This document shows positions 8,067 through 16,886 of a stretch of DNA of 49,172 nucleotides, in pieces. The position numbers were made by a program, and so were the translations under genes. Position 1 is the first letter of the stretch, and each line of letters begins with the position of its first letter. Origin of the DNA: JAKLFA01 sp964450385 (GTDB taxonomy: Bacteria; Omnitrophota; Gorgyraeia; Zapsychrales; JANLHA01); the NCBI GenBank assembly GCA_964450385.1, contig CAYVEC010000013.1, positions 1 to 49,172 of the forward strand, written 5' to 3'. Under the pieces are notes generated by a model, which was not told the DNA's origin, searched no databases, and saw nothing but the letters and a program-made list of their open reading frames with translations.

Positions 8067-8897
8067 AGCAATATTATCAATTAATCGTGTCCGTCCGAAA
8101 AAAACCGCCGCGGCCATGACCGACGGCCCTCGGAGGGTCTGAACCGGCTCCAGGGTCGCCGCGTCAACGCACTCCAGATAATCGATCCGTCCGCTCGTCG
8201 AGCGGATCCGTCGCCGCGCCTGCGCCAGAAGGACACGGGCGCTGCGCTCGCCGGCCCGGACCTGACGGCGTGCCTCTCGGAGGGCCTGATAGAGGACAAC
8301 GGCCTCTTCCCGCTCTCGCGACGACAGATACTGGTTCCGCGAGCTCAGGGCCAGCCCGTCGGCCGCCCGGACCGTGGGGCAGACACGAACGGCGATCGGC
8401 AGGCCGAGGTCCCGCGTCATCCGGCGGATCACGGCGGTCTGCTGAAAATCCTTTTCACCAAAATAGGCCCGGTCGGGCATGACGGCAATGAATAATTTCG
8501 CAACGATCGTGGCGACCCCCCGGAAATGACCCGGCCGCGAGGCCCCGCAGAGACCCCGGCTCAGGACCGGGACATCAACGACCGTCTCATGCCCCGGGGG
8601 GTACATCTCATCAGGGGAGGGATAAAAAACGATGTCCGCCCCTGCCTCACGGGCAAGCCGGCAGTCGAGGGCCTTGGGGCGCGGATACCGCGCGTAATCC
8701 TCCCGCGGACCGAACTGCGTGGGATTAACAAAAATACTGACCACGCCGACATCGCATTCTTTTTTGGAACGCCGGATCAGCGACAGGTGACCCTCATGAA
8801 GGGCCCCCATCGTCGGCACCAGCCCGATGGTTCGCCCCTCTGCCCGAAACCGCACGAGCGCCCGACGCAACCCTCGAATCGAATTAATGGTCATCAT
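8055..8897 (-). CDS. panC: Pantothenate synthetase (pantoate-beta-alanine ligase)
   Basis: PanC joins pantoate and beta-alanine with ATP to make pantothenate, the precursor of coenzyme A. The 280-residue protein carries the diagnostic motifs in order: VPTMGALHEGH (nucleotide-binding HxGH), FVNPTQFGPREDY, FGEKDFQQ, and LALSSRNQYLS with the KMSKS-like loop replaced as usual. It overlaps folK by 14 bases, so the two are translationally linked. No panB, panD or panE lies nearby. The start ATGATG at 8897 is not preceded by a clear ribosome site, which fits coupling to folK. Confidence 0.97.
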   Translation of the reverse strand: MMTINSIRGLRRALVRFRAEGRTIGLVPTMGALHEGHLSLIRRSKKECDVGVVSIFVNPTQFGPREDYARYPRPKALDCRLAREAGADIVFYPSPDEMYPPGHETVVDVPVLSRGLCGASRPGHFRGVATIVAKLFIAVMPDRAYFGEKDFQQTAVIRRMTRDLGLPIAVRVCPTVRAADGLALSSRNQYLSSREREEAVVLYQALREARRQVRAGERSARVLLAQARRRIRSTSGRIDYLECVDAATLEPVQTLRGPSVMAAAVFFGRTRLIDNIALQI

Positions 8898-9318
8898 GGA
8901 AACCCGTGCCCGTTAGGTCAGGTTGAATCTCTCTCAACGGGGTCATGACAAAGGCCCGATCGCGCATCCGAGGATGCGGGATCGTCAATGTCTCCGTCGA
9001 CACCGTGATCGAGTCATAGAGAAGGATATCGATATCGATCGTGCGAGGGCCGTTGGGCACCCCTCGTACCCGCCCCAGTTGCCGTTCAATATCCATCACG
9101 GCGGACAATAAGGCCTGAGGCGTCAATTCTGTTCTGACCCGCGCCACGGCGTTGATAAACCGGCCCTGCGGCGGGCCGCCGACCGGATCGGTCTCAATAA
9201 AGGAAGAAACCTTCTCGATCCCCACGCCATATTCGTCAGAAAGCCGGGCCAAGGCCGTGCGGATCATGTCGGCCCGGTCGCCGAGATTGGACCCAAGGCC
9301 TAAAAACACCGTTGCCAC
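8884..9318 (-). CDS. folK: 2-amino-4-hydroxy-6-hydroxymethyldihydropteridine pyrophosphokinase
   Basis: FolK transfers pyrophosphate from ATP to the pterin in folate synthesis. The 144-residue protein is slightly shorter than the E. coli enzyme (159). Motifs are GLGSNLGDR at the start, the substrate loop ETDPVGG with the QGRFIN segment, and the catalytic GPRTIDIDILLYD followed by IPHPRMRDRAFVM. The start is GTG at 9318, with GGGGAGA at a suitable distance. It lies 27 bases after dapL and overlaps panC. The first enzyme of the same pathway, FolE, is encoded at 29688-30230. Confidence 0.95.
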   Translation of the reverse strand: MATVFLGLGSNLGDRADMIRTALARLSDEYGVGIEKVSSFIETDPVGGPPQGRFINAVARVRTELTPQALLSAVMDIERQLGRVRGVPNGPRTIDIDILLYDSITVSTETLTIPHPRMRDRAFVMTPLREIQPDLTGTGFHDDH

Positions 9319-9345
9319 ATTCTCCCCCCGTCCCCTGACCGCCGG

Positions 9346-10512
9346 CTACTTCAGGACCGCGCCCAATCGCTCGACGGCCTCGATGATCCGCTCTTTCGGC
9401 ACGGTCAGGGCCATGCGAATATAGCCCTCTCCCGCCTTGCCGAACCCGATCCCCGGCGTCATGACAATATTCGCCTGGTCCAAAAAGAACTTGGCCGCGG
9501 CCATCGAATCGTCCTGAAATTTTTTAGGCAGCCGCGCCCAGACATAAAATGCCGCCTTCGGGGGCGTGATCTTCCATCCGAAACAGCGCAGCCCGTTGAT
9601 CAACAGGTCCCGCCGCTCCTCGTAGAGCCTGCGGAGATCATCGATCTCTTCTTCCGGCGTCGCCAGGGCCGCGATCGCGGCGACCTGGATCGCCTGAAAG
9701 ATCCCAGAATCAAAATTTGATTTCACCTTGGCCAGGGCCGCGATCAGGGTCGGATTCCCGCAGGCCCAACCCACCCGCCAGCCCGTCATATTATAGGTCT
9801 TCGAAAAGGAATGGAATTCAATGGCCACATCCCGGGCCCCGTCGATCTCAAGGATCGAGAGCGGCCGCTCGTGGTCGTAATAGACCTCCGAATAGGCCAT
9901 ATCCGAGATCAAGACGATCCCCCGCTCACGCGCCAACGCGACCAAATCGGTATAGAACTCCCGTGTCGCCGTGGCCGCCGTCGGGTTGTTCGGATAATTC
10001 ACATACATAAATTTCGCGTCCTTGATCTCGGCGACGCGCTGAAGGTCCGGCAGAAAGCCCCGGCTCTCCTTGAGCGGGACCTCGACGATCCTCGCCCCGG
10101 CAAAGATCAACGAGGCCCTGTAGGCCGGATAGGCCGGGTCCGTTAAAATCACCTTGTCCCGGGGATTCACGATCCCGAGGGGTAAATGCGCCAATCCCTC
10201 CTTCGATCCGATCAGGGGATAGATCTCCGTCTCCGGCTTGAGAACGACCTGGAACCGCCGCTCGAACCATCGGGCGATCTCCTGCCGCAACGCCGGAAGC
10301 CCGGCATCAAAGGCATAATGATGATTCGCCGGATCCCCGACCGCCTGTTTCATCGCCTCAATAATATGAGGGAAGGTGCCCGTGTCAGGGTCTCCAATCC
10401 CCAAGTTAATGATATCGCGGCCTTCAGCAATCGCGGCCCGTTTCGCACGATCAATCTCGACAAAAAGATATGGCGGTATTTCCTGTAACCGATCCGAAAA
10501 CGCTATCTCCAC
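9346..10512 (-). CDS. dapL: LL-diaminopimelate aminotransferase (DapL)
   Basis: DapL turns tetrahydrodipicolinate directly into LL-diaminopimelate, bypassing the acyl-blocked DapD/DapC/DapE route. This class I PLP aminotransferase has 388 residues. The start SDRLQEIPPYLFVEIDRAK and LGIGDPDTGTFPHIIEAM are typical of DapL proteins of the bacterial type, and the PLP lysine is K238 in SFSKTYNMTGWR. Other motifs are YPNNPTAA and the C-terminal GFGKAGEGYIRMAL. The GTG start at 10512 has GGAG six bases before it. Being in a row with dapF, dapA, dapB and lysA supports the call over a general aspartate or alanine aminotransferase, and no dapD, dapC or dapE is present. Confidence 0.92.
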   Translation of the reverse strand: MEIAFSDRLQEIPPYLFVEIDRAKRAAIAEGRDIINLGIGDPDTGTFPHIIEAMKQAVGDPANHHYAFDAGLPALRQEIARWFERRFQVVLKPETEIYPLIGSKEGLAHLPLGIVNPRDKVILTDPAYPAYRASLIFAGARIVEVPLKESRGFLPDLQRVAEIKDAKFMYVNYPNNPTAATATREFYTDLVALARERGIVLISDMAYSEVYYDHERPLSILEIDGARDVAIEFHSFSKTYNMTGWRVGWACGNPTLIAALAKVKSNFDSGIFQAIQVAAIAALATPEEEIDDLRRLYEERRDLLINGLRCFGWKITPPKAAFYVWARLPKKFQDDSMAAAKFFLDQANIVMTPGIGFGKAGEGYIRMALTVPKERIIEAVERLGAVLK

Positions 10513-10568
10513 TCCCTGCTCCTTCGTTGATAAACCGCACGGTCGTTCCGTATGATGATATGATGTTT

Positions 10569-11288
10569 TTATTCAAGGCCCAGGACATCGGCCATGGTAT
10601 AAAACCCGCGCGGCTGCTTCATAACGAACTTTGCCGCGTGAAGGGCACCGCGCACAAAGATATCACGGCTCTTCGCGTGATGCTTGATGGTGATCACATC
10701 CTCGGGGCTATCGAAGACAACCTCATGATCCCCGATGATCTCCCCTTCGCGGATCGACTCAATATTCGAGACCCGTTTGTGCGACCCGGCCTGGATCAGC
10801 TCGGCCAATGTTTTTGCCGTCCCTGACGGCGCGTCTTTTTTCTGGGCGTGATGCGCCTCGCTCATTCGGACACGATAGGTATCCGGCGTGGCCTTCGCGA
10901 TGAGCGCCACGCTCTTAAAGAGCACATTGACGCCAACGGACATGTTCGAGGAACAGACAATCGCGATATCCGCCCCAGCCGCCTTGATGGTCTCCTGCTG
11001 GTCGGCCGCTAACCCGGTCGTCCCGATCACCATTTTGACCTTGTGCTCCCGACAAAATCGGAGGTGCTCCATGGTCGCCTGGGGGGTCGTAAAATCAATC
11101 AGGACATCACACCCCTCCAAGACCTCTAACGACGATGAGATCGGAACCGCATTGAGCGTGCTCCCGATCGTCGGATGGTCAGGGCGCTCGATCAGTGCCG
11201 AGAGCATAAAATCATCATCGGTGATCGACAGGACCACAATCCGCTGTCCCATCCGTCCCTGACACCCCGCAACAGCTAAATTGATCAT
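10569..11288 (-). CDS. dapB: 4-hydroxy-tetrahydrodipicolinate reductase
   Basis: DapB reduces the product of DapA to tetrahydrodipicolinate with NAD(P)H. The 239-residue protein is shorter than the E. coli form (273), as in several other phyla. It has the nucleotide loop VAGCQGRMGQRI, IDFTTPQAT, GTTGL, the hinge SSNMSVGVN, and the catalytic EAHHAQKKDAPSGTA with the histidine pair and the substrate lysine. A good ribosome site (GGGAGAG) precedes the ATG. The gene lies between dapA and dapL, 19 bases after dapA. Confidence 0.97.
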   Translation of the reverse strand: MINLAVAGCQGRMGQRIVVLSITDDDFMLSALIERPDHPTIGSTLNAVPISSSLEVLEGCDVLIDFTTPQATMEHLRFCREHKVKMVIGTTGLAADQQETIKAAGADIAIVCSSNMSVGVNVLFKSVALIAKATPDTYRVRMSEAHHAQKKDAPSGTAKTLAELIQAGSHKRVSNIESIREGEIIGDHEVVFDSPEDVITIKHHAKSRDIFVRGALHAAKFVMKQPRGFYTMADVLGLE

Positions 11289-11307
11289 ATCCGCTTCTCT
11301 CCCTTCA

Positions 11308-12186
11308 TCATTTTAAGATCCCATATTTCTTAAGCGCGTCAGCCACCTTCTCCTTACTGGCCGATGCAATCCGGCACAACGGGAGACGCAGATCCCCAGA
11401 ACACAGTCCCAAAAGCTCCATGGCCTCTTTGACCGGGGCCGGATTCGTTTCAACAAACATCGCCTTCACCAACGGCAGCATCCGAAAATGCAGGGCCCGG
11501 GCCTGGGCAGCATCCCCAGACTCAAAAAGGGCCACCAGATCCGCGACATCCTTCGGGATAATATTGGCGACCACCGAAATCACGCCGACCCCGCCGATAC
11601 TCAAGAGCGGCAGCGTCAAGGCGTCGTCCCCCGAGAGCAGGATGAAGTCATCCGGGCAGAGGAGCCGAATCGTCTGCATCTGCTCAAGCGACCCTGCGGC
11701 CTCCTTGACCCCAATAATGTTTTTGCAATCCCTGGCGAGCCGGGCCATGGTAGCCGGTTCAATGTTACACCCGCACCGGCCAGGGATATTATAGAGAATG
11801 ATCGGGATCGCCACACTCTCGGCGATCGCCTGAAAATGCTGATAGATCCCTTCCTGGGTCGGACGGTTGTAATACGGCGTGACACTGAGCACCCCATCGG
11901 CACCGGCCTTGGCCGCGTGCTGTGTCAGGCGGATCGCCTCAGCCGTCGAATTCGATCCCGTGCCCGCAAGTACAGGAACACGCCCCGCGGCCGCCTCGAT
12001 ACAGATCTCAATCACCCGGTCATGCTCATCGTGCGAGAGGGTCGGCGACTCCCCAGTCGTGCCGCACGGAAGGATCGCGCTCGTCCCGTTCTGAATCTGG
12101 ATATCAACGAGCCGCCGAAGCGTCGGCTCATCGACCCGCCCGGCCTTAAACGGCGTCACAATCGCGACAATGGAACCCTTGAACAT
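11308..12186 (-). CDS. dapA: 4-hydroxy-tetrahydrodipicolinate synthase
   Basis: DapA condenses pyruvate with aspartate semialdehyde, the committed step to lysine and diaminopimelate. The 292-residue TIM barrel shows GTTGESPTL (T44, T45 of the proton relay), TPYYNRPTQEG, LYNIPGRCG with the catalytic tyrosine and arginine, and the Schiff-base lysine K161 in IIGVKEAAGS. The ATG at 12186 follows a G-rich ribosome site directly after dapF. Related aldolases such as N-acetylneuraminate lyase are unlikely here because of the dap context. Its aldehyde substrate comes from Asd (23931-24926). Confidence 0.97.
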   Translation of the reverse strand: MFKGSIVAIVTPFKAGRVDEPTLRRLVDIQIQNGTSAILPCGTTGESPTLSHDEHDRVIEICIEAAAGRVPVLAGTGSNSTAEAIRLTQHAAKAGADGVLSVTPYYNRPTQEGIYQHFQAIAESVAIPIILYNIPGRCGCNIEPATMARLARDCKNIIGVKEAAGSLEQMQTIRLLCPDDFILLSGDDALTLPLLSIGGVGVISVVANIIPKDVADLVALFESGDAAQARALHFRMLPLVKAMFVETNPAPVKEAMELLGLCSGDLRLPLCRIASASKEKVADALKKYGILK

Positions 12187-12199
12187 AGCCCCCCCCGTG

Positions 12200-13036
12200 T
12201 CATTTTTCTGGTGTATAAAAAAACTCGCCCTGAGCGATCCGCTTGGCTGGACCCTTAAGCCAAACGTTCATCAGCCCGTGATCGGTAATGTCGAACACGA
12301 CCTCCAGGATATCGCCGTTCCGCGTCCTCACACGCATCTTCGCCCCGCTCTCAAAACCCGCCGCGGGCTGCGACTGCAGATAGGCGATGACCGCGGATGC
12401 CACACTCCCGGTCCCGCAGGCCCGCGTCTCCGCTTCAACCCCACGCTCATACGTGCGGACCGCGACCAGACCATCGCCGACCGGCTCAATAAAATTCACA
12501 TTCGTCCCCCGGGGAGCGAACTTCTTATGAAACCGAATCATCCTCCCGATCGTCGCCACATCGATCGCCTCCAATCCGTTCACAAAGACAACCGTGTGAG
12601 GCACCCCGGTATCAATATAATGAACACGCAGCTTCCGCGTGTTCAGCATCAATGTCAGATTCGGACGATAATCCTTCGGATCGCTCAGGCGCACCGTGGC
12701 CTCCTCACCCTTGGCCTCGGCAAGGATCACCCCTGCGAGCGTCTCGATCCCAAAAAAAGCTTTCTTGGGCGACTTCTGCCCAACGATATACGCCGCCATA
12801 CAGCGGGCCCCGTTCCCGCACATCTCAGCCTCAGACCCGTCGGCATTGAAGATCCGCATCCGGTAATCCGACTTTCGGGAGGTCTCAAGGACAAGCAGTC
12901 CATCGGCCCCGATCCCGCCCGTGCGGTCACACACCCGACGGGCAAGCACCGCATAATCCATCCGCTTGATCGCGTCGATCACGATAAAATCATTACCAGC
13001 CCCTGTCATCTTCACAAACGGGATCCGTCTGTTCAT
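12200..13036 (-). CDS. dapF: Diaminopimelate epimerase
   Basis: DapF inverts one centre of LL-diaminopimelate to give the meso form used for lysine and for peptidoglycan. The 278-residue protein starts FVKMTGAGNDFIVID. It has both catalytic cysteines, C73 in AEMCGNGARC and C207 in RACGTGSVA, so it should be active. It follows lysA by 4 bases, with GAGGTGAGAG as ribosome site. The order lysA-dapF-dapA-dapB-dapL gives nearly the whole branch in one transcript. Confidence 0.98.
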   Translation of the reverse strand: MNRRIPFVKMTGAGNDFIVIDAIKRMDYAVLARRVCDRTGGIGADGLLVLETSRKSDYRMRIFNADGSEAEMCGNGARCMAAYIVGQKSPKKAFFGIETLAGVILAEAKGEEATVRLSDPKDYRPNLTLMLNTRKLRVHYIDTGVPHTVVFVNGLEAIDVATIGRMIRFHKKFAPRGTNVNFIEPVGDGLVAVRTYERGVEAETRACGTGSVASAVIAYLQSQPAAGFESGAKMRVRTRNGDILEVVFDITDHGLMNVWLKGPAKRIAQGEFFYTPEK

Positions 13037-13040
13037 TCTC

Positions 13041-14303
13041 TCACCTCACGCAATCCGCGATCCGTTCACCGCGGATCAGATCGTTAAACATCTCACGCCG
13101 CCGCACGATCTCATACCTCGCCCCCTTGACCAAGACCTCAGGGGCCCGTCCGCGGACATTATAGTTGCTCGCCATAACATGGCCATAGGCCCCGGCGCTC
13201 ATGATCGCAAGAAGGTCCCCGGACTCCACCACCGGCATGAGCCGGTGTTTCGCAAAGACATCGCCGCTCTCGCAGATCGGACCCACCACATCGACCTCAA
13301 CCGATTCTCCCGAGCGTGGCGTGACCGGGACGATCTCATGATGGGCATCATAGAGCGATGGCCGCGCCAGGTCGTTCATCCCGGCGTCGACAATAATAAA
13401 TTTCTTGACCCCGTTATCTTTTAAATACAGGGTCCGCGTCACAAAGATCCCGGAATTGCCCGAAATGAACCGCCCGGGCTCCATAATGATCCTCAACCCT
13501 GTCTTCTTGAGCAGCGGGACAAGGGCGTCAGCGAAGACTGAAATCTCGTCGACCGGCTGATCATGGTGATACTGAATCCCGAAACCTCCGCCCATGTTAA
13601 AATATTTCAAGGCAACCCCATGACGCGCCATCTCGGAGACAAAGGCCGTGACCGCCGCAATCGCGGTCACATACGGCTCAACCGTCGTGATCTGCGATCC
13701 GATATGCATATGGACGCCAGTCATCCGGACGTTAGGGAACCTCTCCGGATGCGTCATGATCTCGCCGGCCGTCGCGAGGTCGATGCCGAATTTTTTCCTT
13801 AAGGTACCGGTGACGATCTTATCGTGAGTCGAGGCCGCCACATCGGGATTGATGCGAAGCGCGACCTCAGCGGTCTTCCCCATCGTGCCGGCGAGGCGAT
13901 CGATCTCAGCAAGCTCGGCGAGTGACTCGACATTAAAAAATAGGATTCCGGCCTTCAAGGCCGCCCGGATCTCCTCCTCCGTCTTTCCCACCGAGGCGAA
14001 CACAATCGTTCGCGGATCCGCCCCGGCCTTCAGGGCCTTGCGGAGCTCGCCGGCGGAGACAATGTCGAACCCGACCTCCTGCCGCGCGAGGAGCCGGATG
14101 ACCGAGAGATTGCTGTTGGACTTCAACGCGAAACAAACGAGCGGTTTCACCGGAGCGAACGCCGACGCGATCTTCCGGTACTGATCGACAAAGGCCTGAT
14201 AACTGTAAATATAGCACGGTGTCCCGGTCTCCTTGATGATCCGTGAGACCCGCACCTTCTCACAATAGAGCTCGCCGTTCTTATAACTAAAATGCGACAT
14301 CAT
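13041..14303 (-). CDS. lysA: Diaminopimelate decarboxylase
   Basis: LysA decarboxylates meso-diaminopimelate to L-lysine. The 420-residue protein is a fold type III PLP enzyme. The PLP lysine is K61 in CFALKSNSN, HMHIGSQ and the glycine loop NMGGGFGI hold the phosphate, and GPICESGDVFAKHR carries the cysteine from the second subunit that completes the active site. The first two codons are both ATG. The second (14300) has slightly better spacing from GGGGGTGG. The gene begins 15 bases after argH, joining the arginine and lysine sets. Confidence 0.97.
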   Translation of the reverse strand: MMSHFSYKNGELYCEKVRVSRIIKETGTPCYIYSYQAFVDQYRKIASAFAPVKPLVCFALKSNSNLSVIRLLARQEVGFDIVSAGELRKALKAGADPRTIVFASVGKTEEEIRAALKAGILFFNVESLAELAEIDRLAGTMGKTAEVALRINPDVAASTHDKIVTGTLRKKFGIDLATAGEIMTHPERFPNVRMTGVHMHIGSQITTVEPYVTAIAAVTAFVSEMARHGVALKYFNMGGGFGIQYHHDQPVDEISVFADALVPLLKKTGLRIIMEPGRFISGNSGIFVTRTLYLKDNGVKKFIIVDAGMNDLARPSLYDAHHEIVPVTPRSGESVEVDVVGPICESGDVFAKHRLMPVVESGDLLAIMSAGAYGHVMASNYNVRGRAPEVLVKGARYEIVRRREMFNDLIRGERIADCVR

Positions 14304-14318
14304 CGCGCCACCCCCGTC

Positions 14319-15665
14319 TTAACCACGTGTCCCTTTCCGTTGAGAGCGCTTCGCCACGACCGAACGCCGAGGATCAATAATCTGCCGCACGGCCTTGCGC
14401 GTCAATAACGCATGGACCGAGCTCAGGGCCGAATCGGTCATGTCCACGATTGCTGTCCCCGACGTCAGCTTCAGCCGGACCAGCTTCCCGATACAGGCAT
14501 GGGCCTCTTTAAAGGCGACCCCGCGCTCCACCAAATAATCAGCAAGGTCCGTGGCATAAAGGCTCTCATCATCCAGCTGGGCCGCGAGCCGCTCTGGATT
14601 GAACTGGACATGTTTCAACAGCTCCGCCAAGATCTCAAGTGAATCCTGAATGATAAAGAACGAATCAAAGAGCGGCTCTTTATCATGCTGCATATCGCGA
14701 TTATAGGACAGCGGGAGGCCTTTCATCATGACCAGGACGTTCACCAGATTCCCATAAAGACGGCCGGTGTACCCGCGGACGAGCTCGAGGACATCCGGAT
14801 TCTTCTTTTGCGGCATCAAGGAACTCCCCGTGCAAAAGGCGTCATCGATATCAATAAAATGAAATTCCGTGCTCGCCCAAAGGATCATGTCCTCACAGAA
14901 ACGCGAGAGGTGCATCCCGATCGTCGCCAACGCGCTCAGTGTTTCAACAACAAAATCCCGGTCTGAAACAGTCGCAAGTGTGTTATCCGGCGGAGTGATC
15001 GGCTTCGGGATCCCGTCCTTGGCAGGAAGTTGATAATATTTCGCCGGGATCATCGTGCCAGCCAATGCCCCAGAACCAAGGGTCAACTCAATGCCATTAT
15101 ACGCATTCAAGAGCCGCATCTCATCACGCTCAAGCATCGTCGCATAAGCCTCAAGGACATCCTGGACCGCGACCGGCATGGCATGCTGAAGATGAGTATA
15201 TCCCGGCATGATGAGATCCTTATTCTCCGCCCCCTTCTCCTGAAGGGCCGTGATCAGCCGGCTCAGGTATCGCTCAGTCTGCAGGAGATGAATAACGCAA
15301 AAGAGTTTTGTGTCAAAAAGGACCTGATCATTCCGGGACCGACAGGTATGGAGCTTCGCGGCGACCGGACCGACCTTCGGATCTTTTTCCAATAAATGTT
15401 GGATATACGAATGGATGTCCTCAAAACGCGGGTCCGCCTTAAACGACCCCTCGTGGATGCTCGTCACGATCTTCTTAAGACCCTTCTGGAGCTTTTGGTA
15501 CTCGCCGGCCGTGAGGAGCCGCGCCTTTTTCAGGATCTCAATATGTTTTAATGACCCCATGCAATCATATTCAGCCAAGATACAGTCGAAGTGGATCGAT
15601 CCGGAAAACTCTTCGACGAGCTGATGGGTCTTCTGACTAAAGCGCCCGCCCCAAAGTTTGCTCAT
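14319..15665 (-). CDS. argH: Argininosuccinate lyase
   Basis: ArgH splits argininosuccinate into arginine and fumarate, the last step of arginine synthesis. The 448-residue protein starts SKLWGGRFSQKT. It has HTCRSRNDQV, the TGYTHLQ-type loop as PGYTHLQHAMPV, and the signature with catalytic serine GSSLMPQKKNPDV. The C terminus ends in a short basic tail (RSQRKGTRG), which is unusual but minor. AAGGAG precedes the ATG. The 42-base gap after argG holds a small G+C hairpin (GCCGC/GCGGC) without a T-run. Confidence 0.97.
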   Translation of the reverse strand: MSKLWGGRFSQKTHQLVEEFSGSIHFDCILAEYDCMGSLKHIEILKKARLLTAGEYQKLQKGLKKIVTSIHEGSFKADPRFEDIHSYIQHLLEKDPKVGPVAAKLHTCRSRNDQVLFDTKLFCVIHLLQTERYLSRLITALQEKGAENKDLIMPGYTHLQHAMPVAVQDVLEAYATMLERDEMRLLNAYNGIELTLGSGALAGTMIPAKYYQLPAKDGIPKPITPPDNTLATVSDRDFVVETLSALATIGMHLSRFCEDMILWASTEFHFIDIDDAFCTGSSLMPQKKNPDVLELVRGYTGRLYGNLVNVLVMMKGLPLSYNRDMQHDKEPLFDSFFIIQDSLEILAELLKHVQFNPERLAAQLDDESLYATDLADYLVERGVAFKEAHACIGKLVRLKLTSGTAIVDMTDSALSSVHALLTRKAVRQIIDPRRSVVAKRSQRKGTRG

Positions 15666-15707
15666 AATCTTTTGCTCCTTGCTGTTAGCCGCAAGACCCG
15701 CAGCGGC

Positions 15708-16886
15708 TCATTCCTGAAAGGGCATGGCCCAGAGAGTGTTGAACCCTTCGGCCTTGCTCTGATCAAAGCGATCCCCGGCGCTATACGTAGCCATGGCCTT
15801 TTTATAGCGGGAATATTTTGATTTCCGGCCGACCACCATACAGCTCCCCTTGAACAGACGCACCCGGACCACCCCGGTCGTGCGCTCATGGATCGCGTTC
15901 ACATAGGCGTCCATCTGTTTTTTGAGGGGCGTCTCCCAGAGCCCATTATAGGTGAGCTCGGCATACTTATGCGCCATCCGCGTCTTATGCTGCATAGTAT
16001 CACGGTCTAAAATCAAGGCTTCAAGTTCCGAAAGGGCCGCATGCAAGATCGTGCCCGCGGGATTCTCATAGACCTCGCGCGACTTGATCCCGACGAGCCG
16101 GTTCTCGATCATATCAACCCGGCCGACCCCATGGAGCCCCCCGATTCTATTGAGCTCCTCGATGAGCGCGACGGGCTTAAATGATTTACCATCGATCCTT
16201 TTCGGGATCCCACATTCAAATTCAATCTCGACATACACCGGGGTGTTCGGCGCTTTCACAGGATCCGACGTCAGGGTGAAGACCTCCTCGGGCGGCTCGA
16301 TCCATGGGTCTTCCAGGACACCGCACTCGATCGCCTTACCATAGACATTCGTATCGATGCTATAAGGACTCTTCTTTGTCACCGCGACCGGGATATTCCG
16401 GCTCCGGGCGTACTCGATCTCCTCTTCGCGCGTCTTGAATTCCCATATCCGGACCGGCGCAATGATCTCCATCTCAGGGGCCATCAGGCGAAATGTCGTC
16501 TCAAACCGCACCTGGTCATTGCCCTTGCCCGTACAGCCATGAACAAGACCGTCGGCCTGTTCCTCTTTCGCGATCCGGACCTGATGCTTCGCAATGAGCG
16601 GCCGTGATAAAGCGCAGGCGAGAACATATTTGCCCTGATACAACGCCCCGGCCTTCAACGCTGGAAAAACATACTCGCGGATGAATTCATCCTGGAGGTT
16701 CAGGCAATAGACCTTGCTCGCCCCGGACCGAAGGGCCTTTTTCTTGACCTCCGCAAAATCATCGCCCTGCCCCACATCCGCGCAGAACGCGATCGTCTCA
16801 TAATCCCGATCCTTCAGCCATGAAATGATACAGGACGTGTCTAACCCGCCCGAATACGCCAGCACGACTCGTTGTGACTTCTTCAT
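15708..16886 (-). CDS. argG: Argininosuccinate synthase
   Basis: ArgG joins citrulline and aspartate with ATP. The 392-residue protein begins with the PP-loop LAYSGGLDTSCII. It has the substrate loop HGCTGKGNDQVRFE, and EYARSRNIPVAVT and KSPYSIDTNVYG typical of the family. Its start overlaps the argF stop by four bases (ATGA), so translation is coupled. It belongs to the unbroken argCJBDFGH order. Confidence 0.98.
   Translation of the reverse strand: MKKSQRVVLAYSGGLDTSCIISWLKDRDYETIAFCADVGQGDDFAEVKKKALRSGASKVYCLNLQDEFIREYVFPALKAGALYQGKYVLACALSRPLIAKHQVRIAKEEQADGLVHGCTGKGNDQVRFETTFRLMAPEMEIIAPVRIWEFKTREEEIEYARSRNIPVAVTKKSPYSIDTNVYGKAIECGVLEDPWIEPPEEVFTLTSDPVKAPNTPVYVEIEFECGIPKRIDGKSFKPVALIEELNRIGGLHGVGRVDMIENRLVGIKSREVYENPAGTILHAALSELEALILDRDTMQHKTRMAHKYAELTYNGLWETPLKKQMDAYVNAIHERTTGVVRVRLFKGSCMVVGRKSKYSRYKKAMATYSAGDRFDQSKAEGFNTLWAMPFQE

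Noticed and set aside
11488..12258. Plus-strand frame of 256 codons opposite dapA
   Set aside because: It is antisense to an intact dapA, has no ribosome site, and its composition is that of a reverse reading.
12170..13087. Long plus-strand frame (305 codons) opposite dapF
   Set aside because: It has no family resemblance, is rich in R, H and P as expected from the antisense of a GC-rich gene, and the opposite strand encodes an intact dapF with all catalytic residues.
14304..14318. Lysine riboswitch before lysA
   Set aside because: Only 15 bases separate argH and lysA, so there is no room for the large lysine aptamer.
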